Notes under the pieces: generated by a model
What the model saw: the letters and a program-made list of their open reading frames with translations, nothing else
Told to the model about the DNA's origin: nothing
Databases searched by the model: none
Source of the DNA: Salminus brasiliensis
Taxonomy: Eukaryota > Chordata > Actinopteri > Characiformes > Bryconidae
DNA: 64,000 bases
Direction of reading: 5' to 3'
NCBI RefSeq assembly: GCF_030463535.1
Contig: NC_132892.1
Location: 27,398,269-27,462,268, forward strand
Made by a program: the position numbers and the translations under genes
Shown here: positions 48,901 to 61,621 of the stretch, one piece after another
Numbering within the stretch: the stretch's first letter is position 1
How the letters are laid out: each line of letters opens with the position of its first letter

Positions 48901-51900
48901 CTGTAGGAGGAAAGAAACACAAGGGCAAGCACAAGAATAAGGAGAAGAGTGAGGATAAGCAGAAAGAGGGCAAGGAGCGAGGCAGGGACACGGAGAAGCA
49001 CAAGGAGAAGAAGGAAAAACGCAGGTATGACACCCCTGCAGATTCTGTGCTGAGTGTGCTAGCAGGTAGTGGTGATTGACTTACAATGATCTGTTAACCT
49101 GGGCATCATTGCAGGGACCGCTCTGACAGTTCTCACAAGGCAAAGCGGTCCGTGACCTCGGAGGAACGTTCTGGCAGTGTGTCATCACCTTCTAGAGAGT
49201 TATCTCCCCCCACGAGGAGGAAGTCCTCGTCCCCCAAACTTTCTGCTCAAAAACAAGCTTCACCCCAGAGGTGAGCTGGTGTGCACCACTTCCCCCCCAC
49301 ACAAAATAAATGGAGCAATTGAACCATGTTTGGAATAGAGATGTGAGAGTGTGAAGAACATTTAAGTCAAGTGATGTTTCAGACATTACTACCCACCTTT
49401 TAATTACAGCTAAAACAGTCTTGAATATCCTTATAAATGTTGTTGTGCTCATGATGCCTTTTAATGATACAGATTTTGTCCTTTCTCCCAGGTCCCGTAC
49501 CCCACCCCGTCACCACCGCTCCCCCTCTTCTCACTCGGGCTCCTCACACCAGCGCCATTCTCCCTCCCCCCACCGCCGACGTGGGTCTGCCTCACCGTCC
49601 TATCAGCGTGACCACCTTCCTCCCTCCTCACCTCCAGGAGCTCAGGCCTCACGCCGTTCACGCTCCCGCTCTCCCCCCACACCCCATAGGGAGTCTTCAC
49701 CTACGGGGCGAAGTCGCTCTAGCCCTGCCTCCCGTCACCACTCACAGGGCCGGGAGAGGGAGAGGGGGCGGAGTGAAAGGGAGAGGAGCCCTGCCCAGGA
49801 CAGACGTCATGAACGCAGAGACGGTAGGATCTTCTATTCTGACTTTAAGGGCACCTGCTGTCTGGTTGTTTTTCTTGTTTACCACATCTCAGTTGGTGAC
49901 AATGAGCGTTAGCTGCTGGTAAAATGGAAATAAAAGCTCACTTCAGAGCTCAACAAGTCACTTGCATTTCTCTGAAATCAATATCTTGTAAAGGCGGCAA
50001 TACCTACACTACACGTCAAATATTTTAGAGCACCCCCAATTCTTCCAGTTATTGACAGTTGTGTGTAATGTTAAAGGGTAAACCGAAATGGTCCAAAATG
50101 AAAATGTCCTTAAAAACTGAAATTAATGTAAATTGTAAAAAATTGTTAAATGATTACAACCTTTTTTTAGGGAACAATTTATTAGTTAATGACATACAGC
50201 TGGTCTGTAGCAATGGAAGTAAATCAAGCTTCAAAAATAGATGCAAACACTTTGTCTCTGTGTCGGAACAGACGCACAATCAGACTCTACCGCAGTATTT
50301 ACACAGCATTGCAATAACATCTGAATTGCAATAACTGACTAGAAAAAGGCAATTAACAAAGGAAGACCAATAGATAATTATAACTCTTAAAAGTGGAGCT
50401 CTTTATTTAGACAATGTACAGATAAAGCCAGCGTGGTGAGTACAGTTTCCTAAACCCCCCAAAAACCTTGTGGAAATTGGAAAAAAACGAATAAGAGGTC
50501 TGACGCACCCAAATCCACGCAAGCATTGAAAGTAAGAGTCAACAGCTTATGTGATTTGTGGCTCAAATGACAACATCTTGTAGCACAGTTTTACACTGGA
50601 CCAGGTCTCTCTTTCATCTGTGAAAACAAGATTTGTAGCTGCAGGTTCTATAGTTGGAGCAGCTTCCCTGAGCCATGCAGAAATGAATTCAGACTACTGA
50701 AGCTGAACTGGGGGTGTTCTAAAACTTTTGACCGGTAGTGCATGCCATCAGTCCTTTGACATCTGTCCTCTGTTAAAAAGTCTTTTTTCGCTCTTCTAAC
50801 TATGCCTCTCTTGTGTCCAGAGAGTCGGGGTAAACGCGAGAAGGACAGTGCTCGCAGTGATCGCGGCTATGAGGCTGATGCGAGTTCCTCACGAGATGAA
50901 CGTGAGACCAGAGATAGCCGCGACCGGCGCGCTGACCGTGACCGGCGAGACACGCGGGACGACCGCCAGCACCGCAACCAAAGCGATGTCAAGGACACAC
51001 GAGAGTCCCGCACAACGGAGGTCAGAGACCGCTCTGGCAGAGAATCGCTGGAGCGCAGAGAGAGAGACCGCGACAGGGAGCGAGAGAGAGAGCGGGAGCG
51101 CGAGCGGAACGACACCCACAGAAAGGAGGAGTCTTCGGCGCAAGAAGAGAGGAGTTATGGAAGAGGTCATGGGCGAGAGGAGGGGCGGAGCGAGAGCAGA
51201 GGCGAAAGCAGGAATGAGTCACGTGCTGAGAAAACGGGGCGAGGGAGGGGAAGAGCACCAGAGGCCACTGACAAAGGTGAGGAAATGGACCAAACACAGG
51301 AGGCAAAGCTTAGTCATTAGCTGGCCGTGTCCTCAAACATACCTGAAGGCGAAACACCTCTGTAAGACTGTAGGGGGTTCAGGTTCTTTCTTGACATCCT
51401 TACATTTTTATTCTTATTTTTTTTATGTATGTGTACATATAAAGTGTGTATATACATTGGTAATTATATAGTTGGCAAATATCACAATAGGCAAATATTA
51501 GCTAGCATAAGAGAAGAGATCTGCACCTGATCATGATTTGCGTTTTAAGTGTATGTGATTGCTAGTTATCGTTTCGCTTCATATGAGACCCAAAATCAGC
51601 TGTTTGTTTCCCCACTTACTGTACTTTGTCCTTACGGGTAAGTCATTACCCACTATGCTGATTTTTGTATAACTCCAGAGTTCTGGAAACGCTCTGTGAA
51701 ATGTTATCCTAAAATGAGTGGGAACTTTGTTGCGATAACAGTTTTTCTACTCCGCTCCTGCCCAGGTTCGGCCCGTGGTTCCCGTGCGTCGCAGGGCGAA
51801 GTTGGGGGCAGTGGCGGCCATGACAGCTGGGAGTCTCGTGGCAGTGGGCTGAGAGAAAGGAGCTCTGAGAGAAACACGGAGAGAGGTGCAGAACGGGATC

Positions 51901-54900
51901 GCTATGATAATGACAGACAGCGCGGGGAGCAGGGCAGAGACTCGTCATATGATCGGCGTGGAAGTCACGCCGACAGAGAGCGCCGTGACAACAGGGACAG
52001 AGGTTAGAAATTTTGTAACTGACCGTTTGTTAATCCAGCAGTACTAGAAATTGCAATTATTTAAATACATACAGCCACACATTAGATAATAATAAACAAT
52101 AAACAAAGGTCCAATTGCACTAAAGTTCACTCACTGTAGCTGCAATGACCTTAATAGTTGATTAGTGTTGTAATGATTAAAAAAAAAAAGATGACTGTCT
52201 CACTGATTAGAGGTGGCAATTATGGTCTCACTAAATCTCACTTGTGCTTGTGTGTTCATCAGATCAGAGGGCATCTTCTCCCAGCCGCCACCAGAGCCGC
52301 AGTGATGAAATTGAGCGTGAGGACAGGAGAGAGGAGCGCAGGGGCGAGCGAGGGGAGCCGGACAGGCGAGAGGAGCGTGGCCGCGAGCGAGAGAGGGAAA
52401 GAGAGAGGGAGCGAGAAAGAGAGCGGGAACGAGAGAAGGAACGAGAGCGAGAGGCAGAGAGAGAGCGGGACCGGGCCAGGGAGAGGGAACGGGAGAGGGA
52501 GGAAAGAGAGCGGGAGAGAGAGCGGGAACGGGAGAGGGAGGAACGAGAAAGAGAGCGAGAACGGGAAAGGGAGAGGGAGGAGAGGGAGCGGGAACGTGAG
52601 CGAGAACGCGAGCGAGAACGGGAGAGGGAAGCGCGTGAAAGGGAGAGGGAGCGAGAGAGGAAGGAGAGGGAGCGAGAGCGGGAGCAGAGAGAGAGGGAGA
52701 GGCAGAGGGAGTGGGAGGAGAGGGAGAAATGCCGGGAGGAGAGGCGGGAGAGGAGGGAAGAGTCGCGAGACGAACGTCCTGGACGGGACGGTCATGAAGA
52801 GCGAAAGAACAGGTGAGCAATCTGGTGTAAGAGCCAGAACACAGTGACCCAACAAACACCACCGAACACTGTAGGTGTGCCAGTCCGGTGTGTGAGTGTA
52901 GGGAGAGACTATGCTCTAGTAGTTCACACTGCTCTGGGATGTTGGCCCTAATGACCCTGCTCTAGGATGTTCTGGGTCACACTGCCTTAGAATGTTCTCC
53001 TAGTACAGACTGTTCTACTGTGTTGTCCCTCATCACACTGCCCTAAAATGTTCAAGTTGAGACTGTTCTAGGATGCTGTCCCTCATCACACTGCTCTAGA
53101 ATGTCCTACTAGTTCACACTGTTCTAAGATAGTGTTCCACAGAGCAGTCTGAATTGTACAAGAATATAATACTCGTTCAGACTCTGCTTTAGAAGGTTCT
53201 GGTTTAGACCGTTCTGTGGTGGTGTCCCTCATCACCATTCTTAGAATGTTCTCCTAGTTCACACTGCTAGGACATTGTCACATTGCTCTAGAATATTCTC
53301 TTCTTTGATTGTATTCAGCCATAAGCACATATGCCATAGCCATGTGGTACTGATGTAGGGCGATTTGTTATACTACTCCAACTCTTTCCAAATGAACTGG
53401 GTGGAGTTCCATTGTCCAACAGCTTAATGCTGAGGGTCTCATACCCCTTAAGACGAACTTTGACACTGGTCATGGTGATCTTGGACTGATCCACAGCATT
53501 CTGTCATATTGATGATGCTTTTTTTTTTTATGAATATCAAAAGTAGGATGGTCTGCATACCTTTGAACATGTAGTGTATGAGATAGAACTACACACATTA
53601 CATTGTTATATTATAAACAGGTCTGGACTGTCCTTAGAGTTGCAGGGCTTCCATTATGGTTTCATTTAATTGTTCTGTAGTAACACTCTGCATCTCTCTC
53701 TCTCTCGCTCTCTGTGTGTGCGTGTGTTAGTGGACGCAAGAGGCATCGTGTGGAGAACAGTCCCAGCCCGCGGCCCTCTCCTAAAAAAGTGCGGGAAACC
53801 AGCCCTGCAGAGAGTGATGGCTACAACAGCACTGATGAGAAAGGTAGTGTCTAGTGTCAGTGATTTATGATTGTGAGGCCTCAGTCTATCTCTTTCTTGC
53901 TGGCTATCTGCTAAATATAACAGGTTTATAAAATTAATGTAAAGTTACCAAGCTTAAAAGGTTAGAAGGTAAAAAACACAGACTTCTGCTTAATGGACAG
54001 ACGTATTGGGACATCTGTTTAGGCATGGTGCCAGTAGGTTCATGTTTATCTGCTCCAGAGAGTTGGAAGTACAAGATTCCAAGATTCTGTTGGAAGTACT
54101 TTTCTACAGGGACTAGACAAGCTGTGTGTGCATTTGCACATCTGTTTCGGCAATGGATGCAGCTTAAAGTAGCTGAATGCATTCGTTAGAAGGGGTGTCC
54201 ACAAACATTTGTCTTATTTAGTAGCCTTTTCTTTAAAGCATTTTTTTTTCTCCCCATAGGTGAGAAACACAGACTTCTGAGTCAGGTTGTGCGTCCTCAG
54301 GAGTCAAGCCGTTCCCCACCACGCTTATCCACCGATGACAAGCCCACCACCCGCTGGAGGGATGACGACCGCCGTGGCGACAAGAAGGATGCTCGCGTCC
54401 GCCAAGAGGAGCCAGAATCTCGCGGCAGAGGGGCAGAACGTCGTGGGGATCATCCTCCAGAGACTTCTCTCAATGCAGCTGCATCCGAATCTCGAAGGGT
54501 GAAGGATCAGAGAGATGCCGCCACCCCACCTCCAGCCCCCACTGGCCCTGAGGGGCGGGACTCTGCTGCAGTTGTCCACGAAGAAGCCAAAAAGAAGACC
54601 AAGTCTCAGAAAAAGAACCTAAAGAAGAACAGGAAAGAAGAGGAGAGCACTGTTGGTGGACCTGGAGACCGTTTTAACCCTGAGCCAACCCTGCCTTCAT
54701 CTTCATCTGCCCCCTCTGAAGCCCCCCGGCCACTTATGTCTCCCCGTAAAGTGGGTAAGAAAAAAGCCCCAGAACGAAAGCGCAAGCGTTCGCGAGGTGC
54801 CGAGTCGGACGTTTCCGAGGACGAGCCGGCCGTTCAGCACCCGGTCGGCAAGAGACGTCGTGGCCCACGCACTCCTCCACCAATCAATAAAGAGGACCTC

Positions 54901-57900
54901 CCCTCTCAGAGAGCCCTCATGGCTGGTCGTCATGCAGCAGCACCACTCCTCAAAATGGACACAAACTTCAGCGATTGGTCTGATGAGGACGTTCCAGAGC
55001 GTGCTGATGCCGCCTCCGCTTCACTCCCAGGTGAGTGTAAAAGACCCCCTGATAACCCTGGTTAGTGTTTGAATACAATTTTGTCAGTTCTACATTTGCA
55101 ACTTATAAACATGGAAAAAAAACAAGTTAATGAAGAACATCTGAACACACAGTTTCTGCTGTTGGTGATGGTGTAATTAATGGGAATGTTGCTATCTAGC
55201 CTGTTAAGAGTGGTTAATAGTGGTGCAGCACTGAAAAGAGATGTATCCGTATTGGGAAAATATCAGCAGAAAATGCTGGGCTGGATATTAGGGCGGGACT
55301 GCAAAATATTGAGCTCATAACACTTTAAAGCATTTTATTAGACATTGATTTTTCTGCCAATGCAGAAACCCATAAAGATACATGAACATTTATAAAATAC
55401 AGAAATTGAGACTACAGCTATTCGGATTAACATTTGAGAGCACAAATTTACATTTATGTGTGAACTGTTAAATAATGCTGTTAAGCAATAACCTTGTATC
55501 GTCTAAATGGTGACTTTACAGGGCAAAGCAAAAACTTAATTTTCAAATCATACTCATTTTAGTTATTTTGGAGCATTTCTATTGGTCCATTCATCTTGAG
55601 ACTTTGACACAACATTAAGGAAAAACTGCCAGATCTACGTTCATATCAAAAATATGAACGTATCAAAAATTAAAAACATGGCTTGAGTGGTTCAGCAGTC
55701 TAATGAGCATCCCTGGTGACCTGGGGTCACAAGTTTAAATCCTGAGCCGTGCTGTTTTGCCACCACCTCTCTCCCATCACTCATAAGTGATATTTAATTT
55801 ATTTGACTTATGTTGTAAAGCAGTTACCGCAAATGCAGATTCTCATATTGGTGGTTAGTGTGGCGCAACAGATAACGCCACTACCTGGTAGTGAGCTGCC
55901 ACACCATGTTGCAGACTGAGGTTCGATTCCCGGTCTAGGTGACTATGCTGCGCTACACCGTTACTTATTGGCTGACACTCCACTCATCTCAATAAATAAA
56001 TATTGGTATTGTTCAATCTTTTAAAATTGTTGGCTTAGAAAACTGCATTGACGCCTTTTCTTGTTACCAGAACAGTGCTACCAAACTAAGATTTCATAAA
56101 GCATCACATATTGAACTGTTTCTCTAAGAATTAAACATATTTGTGTGGTGGATAAGAAACAGTAGTATCTCTAAAGTCCTATCACCCTCCCTTCCAGGTG
56201 AGCGACCTCCAGAACGGCTACTCCCTGCTGAGCTGCCCCCTAGGCGAGGAAGGAACATTGCCCCCTTACTGCCGGACCCACCCATGCTGATGCAGACGTT
56301 ACCCCTACAGCCTCTTCTTCCCCAGCACATGCTGCGTAAGCCACAGGACGCCCAGCAGCACCAACAGCAACAGCAGCGCAGCGGAAGCATGGGCAGCAAT
56401 CAGAGCCGGGCGTCCTCCCGCAGGCTCAGGTCGCCCTCCAGTGACTCAGCCCATCGTGCCGATGAAGGGCAGCAGGGGGCGCGCTCACGTAGGGGCCGCA
56501 TGCACGGAGCCAACTCCCGGGACAGAGAGCGAGAACGAGAGAGAGAAAGGGAGCCTGAGCGGGAAAGAGCTGCAGCAGCAAATGAGACGATTGGGGTAGA
56601 GAGGAAGTCGAGGATTGACCAGCTGAGGAGAGGAGAGCCCAGTCGCAGCACCTCTTCAGGTATGACCTAAGAACTACAAATTTGTTTGTCACAAATCAAT
56701 GTTTCTAAAATCCAGCTGTTTTTCAGTTTAACTTGCTCCATAATGTCTATTAAAGACATTTTAATGCTCTTTGTAATGAAGCGGTGCAGTTGATCAGTGT
56801 TCTTTTAAGCACTGACAACATCCTCGTTATGCACAGAAAATCATACTGTGTATTAAAACTAGGATTGGGGTTTCCTAAAACATTTCCATTTAATGACCCT
56901 TAATTTTCCATGGGAATTTCAGCTTTAGCTTACATGGGAACTTTAGTGTTAAGTTTCTAGAACTCATCTGGACCATGTGCTGTACATTTGGTACAGTGCA
57001 TGCAGGGGGTGTGGCCTCAATAGCCCTTCAGTGTGTAATGTACCTTGTGCATGGGATAAAGGAGCAGCTTTGCTATTTAACTGTTTTGGTATCATATCTA
57101 ATAATATTAGCCAAGATAATCCTTCAGTATAATTTTTTACCAACTTTATGTAAGTTTCTTCCCATGGTAAATTTCCCAATCTTACAAATTCCCAGAATAT
57201 TGCAACCCTAATCAAAACATTTTACCATGATGCAATATCATTTTGCACACCTTTATTCCATATCATGCTGTTAATTATTGATAATTAATATACACCCTAA
57301 TGTATTTTTTCAGTTTTATTTCCTGTAGAAACAAAATGTGAATATGTTGATTGTTTTTAGATATTATATTTTAGTATTATATTTATTAAACTGGGGATTC
57401 TGAAAAGTAAAAGATCTTTTTCAACCAAGTGTACTAAAATAGGAGATTCAACCCATTACTGCTAGTGTAAGGTTGAATAACAAAATAGTGTACAAATTCT
57501 TAATAAATAATAAATAATAATAATAATAAAAAAAAGAATTATTGAATGGTAAAAAAATGTATAATCCAGGACAAGCAATATACTCTGAGGTTTTCACACC
57601 TGTTTTGCTCTGGTTTGAATCACTTATGTTTGTAAACTTTCCCCTTGGTTTGGTTTGATTTGTTTTCAAACAGGGACATATTTAAGCACACCAAAACAAA
57701 TCATGTGAGCTTGTTCTCTTTGCTTATTGGTCAGACCTGTCTGGGGTAGGAGGAAGAAAGTAAATACAGGAAGAAGGTCTTGTGTTCTGGACATAGTGTA
57801 ACATGAGCAACAGTATAGCTGTAGTAATTGTTTGGGACTGGAAGAAGACCACCTCCTCTTAAGGGTCTCGATGTAGTTTGGTCCGCATCAGAGTGCCATG

Positions 57901-60900
57901 ACTGTTTACACCTGCCCAGAGTCCTTTTTAACCAGACTAAAAAGTGTGAAAAAGCCCTCTCAAACTGTTACTGCTCATTTTGTAAAAAAAAGTTTGTTTT
58001 TCTGCAGACCGGCAGGACTCGCGCAGCCACAGTTCGAGGCGCAGCTCTCCAGAGTCAGAGCGCCAGGGTCGTTCTCGGGCTGGCTCCTACGACAGCCGCG
58101 AACGGGAGCGGGATCAGTTTGAGCGGGACAGAAAGGACCACCGGCAGCCACAAAATCAGCCTATGCCAGGGCAGCAGCGGGACTGGGAGCCGGAGCCGCG
58201 AGAGTGGGCAGTCCGGGGACGGGAACCTCTCCTCCTCCGTGGAAACCGGGAGCCAATCAGAGAGCGGGACCTAAGAGAGATGAGGGAGAGGGAGAGACTG
58301 CTGCCTGAGGGGCTAATGTCACATGACCGCCTCGATCGAGACCGTGGAGAGAGGGAGCGAGAACGGGACAGAGACCGGGAAAGAGAACGGGACCGAGCAG
58401 AGCGCGAACGGATGCTGCCGTTCGACTTCCCGCCACTAGGGGAACCCAAGAGCCGAGAGATGAGGATGGAACGGGGAGACTACGAGCCTCTGCTGCCCAG
58501 AGAAGCTCTGATAGACACAGATAAGCCCAGCACTACAGACGAACTGCACACACAGACTGAGCCCTGCGAGACGGAGAAGGTGGACAGTCTTGATGGTGAG
58601 AGATGTCTTCATTTTTAACTTGTTTTCTTGCCTGTAAGTGTAGAAGTAATGGACATCCATCTTAAATACAGCATTGGCCAGCAGCTGGGTCAATGTCCCA
58701 CAGTCTTCCTGCATTGGTTAAAATAAGTACAACATGTCCAACCAATCATAGCTTCAGTAGACTGTGTCCTGCCTATTTGAGTGAGCTGTGAACTTTTTGT
58801 AGAGCTAATCAACCTATGACACTTTTACCAACGTCAAACACGTTTACCAAGTGCTTACACTGGTCAGATCAAACACTCAATATCATGCCTGAGTTCCAGT
58901 GGAGAGAGTTGCTTGTGTTTTTGTTTCACTCTTACTTTACGTTTCTGTGCTTGTTTTCATCAGAAGAGGAAGATGGAAAGGGGGAGGATGTGCAGTCTGT
59001 GGCCTCTGGCGGGGAGGAGTATGAGCCCATCAGTGACGACGAACTGGATGAGATCTTGGCTGACAGCCAGAAGAGAGATGAGCAGCAGGATGAGGAGAAG
59101 AGTTCAGGTACTCAAACACACCTTGCAGCCTTCTCAGTCCAAACCAACACTCAGTGTGACCCTGACAACACATTAAGCATGCCCTAAGCGAGGGTGGCTA
59201 CACTTGTGCATTATTGTAGTGTAAGTAGTGGTACATCAAATTTAAAGTTGTACTGTAAGTAAAGTAGTTTTTGGTGAGTTTGCGTCCACTTATAGAATTA
59301 TCTGTGCAGATATTTGAGGGCACCTTGCTATCTACCCTGGACATTGCATGAGAACACATTAGGTAGAATAGAACAGTGCTGAAACTTGCATAGGTATATT
59401 TATAGAAATGCAGTGCCAAATACATAAAAATAAATAAATGCAGTTAATCAGCTGACTTACAAGAACTGGTTACTGGATGTAAACGGCACTGTTGCATTAT
59501 AAAATGTAGATTAGGAATTAGATTACATAATTAAACTGCTCCAACTGCTTGACTCACCTCCCTTTTTCTACATTACCTCTTTAGGGCCGTTGGATGTAAT
59601 CGATGTGGACTGGTCTAGTCTGATGCCAAAGCAGAAGCAGGAGCCACGAACTCCAGGGGCTGCACTACTCAGATTCACGCCTGGTGCTGTTCTCCTGAGG
59701 GCAGGGGTCTCCAGGCGACTTGCTGGACCCAGGCTCCTCACCCGGGTTAAAGAGGTCTGTGCCAAAGAGCTGGAGGACACGAAAGGTGAGACCCACCACT
59801 AAAGAATTTATAAACATATAAAGTGGCCTAAAATTCCTATATTAAAGCTTTCCTAGTGAAAACTAAACTATAGCTGGCCTACAATTCCCATATCCTGAGA
59901 GTGTATTTACCTAATTTTCCTATTTATTTAAATTGATTTAACTTTCACACACAAAGCTGTACTGAACATCAGTTAGGTTAGGTTAGGGTTAGGTTAGGTT
60001 GGGTTAGGGTTATACCTGTCTTTAATGTGAGCTATTAACATTACTATGAACTATTAACGTGGGGCAGTGGTGGCTCAGCGGTTAGAGCGCCGGGCTGTCG
60101 ATATCAAGGTTGTGGGTTCGATTCCCGGGCTTGGCAAGCTGCCACTGCTGGGTCCTTGAGCAAGGCCCTTTACCCTCTCTGCTCCCCGGGCGTGTGTGTA
60201 CTCACTGGCCTTAGTTCACTAGTGTGTGTGTGTTCACGACCACAGATGGGTTACATTTCGCTGCGCGGTGTACACTGCACAGTGACAAATACGTGCACCT
60301 TTACCTTTACATTGACTGCCTCTGAAGGCATAGAGTTTCACCTGTGTTAGCAGCCAGGGAAGGAAAGTGAAGACTTTTGCATTCAAAAAGAAAATTTCTC
60401 CTGTTTCCTTTAACGTCCTTAAATGTCTGCACTAGACTTTCTAAAATGACTCAGCAGATTAATGATAACCCAAGCTGTCTTGTTTTCACAGATGCAGAGA
60501 AGCTGTTTGAGCATGACTTGGGAGCGCTGAACATGGCTGCCCTGAACAGAAAGACAGAGCGGGCAAGTCTGCTGAGGAACCTCGGGCCGTGCTGTAAGGC
60601 TCTGTGCGCCCGCAGAGACATCGCCATCCGCAGGCAGCTCCTTAAAAACGAAAAGGTAAGTTTACGATCTGGAGTTTTTAGACACACAGCTGATGTCATC
60701 ATGGTGTTAGGGCATGCAGTTTTATGCTTCAGCCACCTGGCATTTACAAAGTGGCAAGATTTGCTGGTGCGTAGCAAGATTTGCTGTTTTCACCATCTCA
60801 ATTTAGTAATGCTATAGCAACACAATAACCACCACCTGAGAAACCATTGCAACCACCTGGCAAAAACAGGAAATGCACTTAACTTATAATGGGTTTCCTT

Positions 60901-61224
60901 GTTGAGGAACCACAACCACTGGTTATTAGTAACATGATTTTGCACAAAGTGTATTTTTGTTTATATTCTGTACTTAAATCCCTGGTGGGTACACTTATTT
61001 AATTTTTTTAATTCGATTATTTTATAATGACCATTGTTTTAATTATCTCTTCTCGTCACTTGATGCAGGGGACAACTAAGCAGATCTACACCAGCGCTCC
61101 AGTGGTGGACCAGGAGTTGCTGCATCTCAGTGTGCGTCTCTTTAAGAAGAAAATGGCTGCTGGGCAGGAGAAGGCCGACCCAGCCCCCGTGGCTAGTGCC
61201 TCAGCCGAGGTGTGCGTATCTTGA
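45947..61224 (+). CDS. zc3h13: Zinc finger CCCH domain protein 13 (m6A writer complex subunit)
   Basis: Nuclear partner of WTAP, VIRMA, RBM15 and HAKAI that keeps the m6A writer in the nucleus. Coding exons: 45947-46084, 46166-46275, 46801-46915, 47018-47126, 47698-47825, 47962-48006, 48205-48386, 48824-49024, 49115-49270, 49492-49823, 50821-51276, 51766-52002, 52263-52812, 53731-53843, 54260-55030, 56198-56659, 58008-58595, 58964-59107, 59585-59785, 60492-60655, 61069-61224. Phases close throughout, about 1,785 aa (human about 1,670). Landmarks: start MSKIRRKVTVENSKTISES; CCCH finger C-x8-C-x5-C-x3-H near residues 49-67; coiled segment LSLEMKRQKIQRELMKLEQE; long RS/RE/RD-rich middle; acidic YEPISDDELDEILA; conserved C-terminus from PLDVIDVDWSSLMPK through LGPCCKALCARRD to the terminal VCVS. 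No frame break was found. zc3h18 and other CCCH genes do not share this architecture. Confidence 0.97.
46163..46275 (+). CDS. zc3h13: zc3h13 exon 2: CCCH zinc finger with tandem splice acceptor
   Basis: Encodes THCRNWLKTGNCSYGNTCRY then THGTPSRGKG, a complete C-x8-C-x5-C-x3-H finger. The acceptor is a NAGNAG tandem (TTTCCAGCAG|ACC): use of the first AG gives an extra Gln before THC, use of the second (exon from 46166) gives AE-THC, matching the human spacing. Either keeps the frame. Confidence 0.9.
46351..46774 (+). mobile_element. Internally deleted Tc1-like transposon
   Basis: The ends TCAGCCATAACATTA (46351-46365) and TAATGTTACGGCTGA (46760-46774) are inverted repeats with one mismatch. 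The left half resembles the 5' coding part of a fish Tc1-like transposase (helix-turn-helix: phrases AGACCACTGGGTCAGAACA and AACTGCCAACAGGGTCCTGG) and the right half its 3' end (CTTACAGGACTTAAAGAATC, GGTGCCAGATACCACAG). The catalytic centre is deleted. It lies in the zc3h13 intron after the CCCH exon. Confidence 0.88.
50007..50740. mobile_element. Non-autonomous DNA transposon with inverted ends
   Basis: The left end ACTACACGTCAAATATTTTA then GAGCACCCCCAATT is an imperfect inverted repeat of the right end AACTGGGGGTGTTCTAAAAC then TTTTGACCGGTAGT. About 734 bp with no transposase, filling most of the zc3h13 intron 49824-50820. Confidence 0.78.
52376..52730 (+). repeat. zc3h13: zc3h13 coding low-complexity RE repeat
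   Basis: Inside exon 52263-52812 the frame reads almost uninterrupted Arg-Glu dipeptides (with Lys, Ala, Asp changes) for about 115 residues, coded by GAGCGGGA/GAGAGGGA hexamer-like DNA. The mammalian protein has the same kind of block, so it is genuine coding sequence, predicted as a long charged single alpha-helix. Confidence 0.85.
52890..53310. repeat. Degenerate minisatellite in zc3h13 intron
   Basis: Irregular repetition of phrases such as CACTGTTCTAGGATG, CTCATCACACTGC and TCTAGAATGTTCTCCTAGTT with a period near 28-58 bp. The TTCTAGAATG core and CACACTG spacing resemble the 31-bp array at 28835-29230. Confidence 0.75.
53985..54215 (+). mobile_element. Short non-autonomous DNA element, family A copy 5 (internally deleted)
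   Basis: Starts TGGACAGACGTATTGGGACA, contains GTAGGTTCATGTTTATCTGC and AAAGTAGCTGAATGCATTCG, and ends AGGGGTGTCCACAAACATTT. It lies in the zc3h13 intron before exon 54260. Confidence 0.78.
55678..55775 (+). mobile_element. tRNA-derived SINE fragment (family of 28085)
   Basis: Head TGAGTGGTTCAGCAGTCTAA then CACAAGTTTAAATCC (box B-like). The tail is short or absent. Confidence 0.55.
55850..55970 (+). mobile_element. tRNA-derived SINE (third type)
   Basis: Head TAGTGTGGCGCAACAGATAA (box A-like) and GAGGTTCGATTCCCGGTCTA (box B-like), then a short body. It is next to the previous SINE, in the zc3h13 intron 55031-56197. Confidence 0.6.
59971..60013 (+). repeat. Interstitial telomere-like tract
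   Basis: Six to seven tandem TTAGGT/TTAGGG units (GTTAGGTTAGGTTAGGGTTA and continuing) in a zc3h13 intron, 48 bases before a SINE. Confidence 0.85.
60061..60305 (+). mobile_element. tRNA-derived SINE, copy 2
   Basis: Same family as 16974-17270: head GTGGTGGCTCAGCGGTTAGA, box B GGTTCGATTCC, body GAGCAAGGCCCTTTACCCTC, tail CACAGTGACAAATACGTGCA. About 30-40 bases of the middle are missing relative to copy 1. It lies in the zc3h13 intron before exon 60492. Confidence 0.88.
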
Positions 61225-61615
61225 GACACCCCAGTGAGTAAAGAGCATGAAAACAGACCTAGGATCAGTCTTGGCTGTCATTAACCCATATCGCCGTCTA
61301 CTATTCTACAACACTGAAACTGTTTGTAAGTCAGTGCTAATGGAGGATGGTTGCCACAGGCTCTGGAGTACAGCACCATAGAGACTGGTAAAATGCTAGC
61401 CTATGAAGATACTGTAAAACTGTTGTTTGGCAGCCAATGAACTTTGTTTTCTAAGTGTGACAGAGACATGTGGGAGGGGATTGGGGGAGGTAAGGACGAG
61501 ATCTCATATGATGTTTGATGTTTTAGCGAACCTTTTTGTAATGTCAGTTTTCATTTCTTCTGCAGTTGCTTCATGTTTTGTTTGATGTAACGTGCGTTGT
61601 GTATTAGACATGTGC

Positions 61616-61621
61616 ATTAAA
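61616..61621 (+). terminator. zc3h13: Candidate zc3h13 poly(A) signal
   Basis: ATTAAA about 390 bases after the stop codon, followed within 30 bases by a T/GT-rich stretch (CTATTTTTGTTGGTTTTATT) as expected downstream of a cleavage site. Confidence 0.5.

Noticed and set aside
52200-52862. Long open frames on both strands over the zc3h13 RE block
   Set aside because: GA-rich hexamer repeats lack stops in several frames. Splice phases and homology single out the RE-reading frame.
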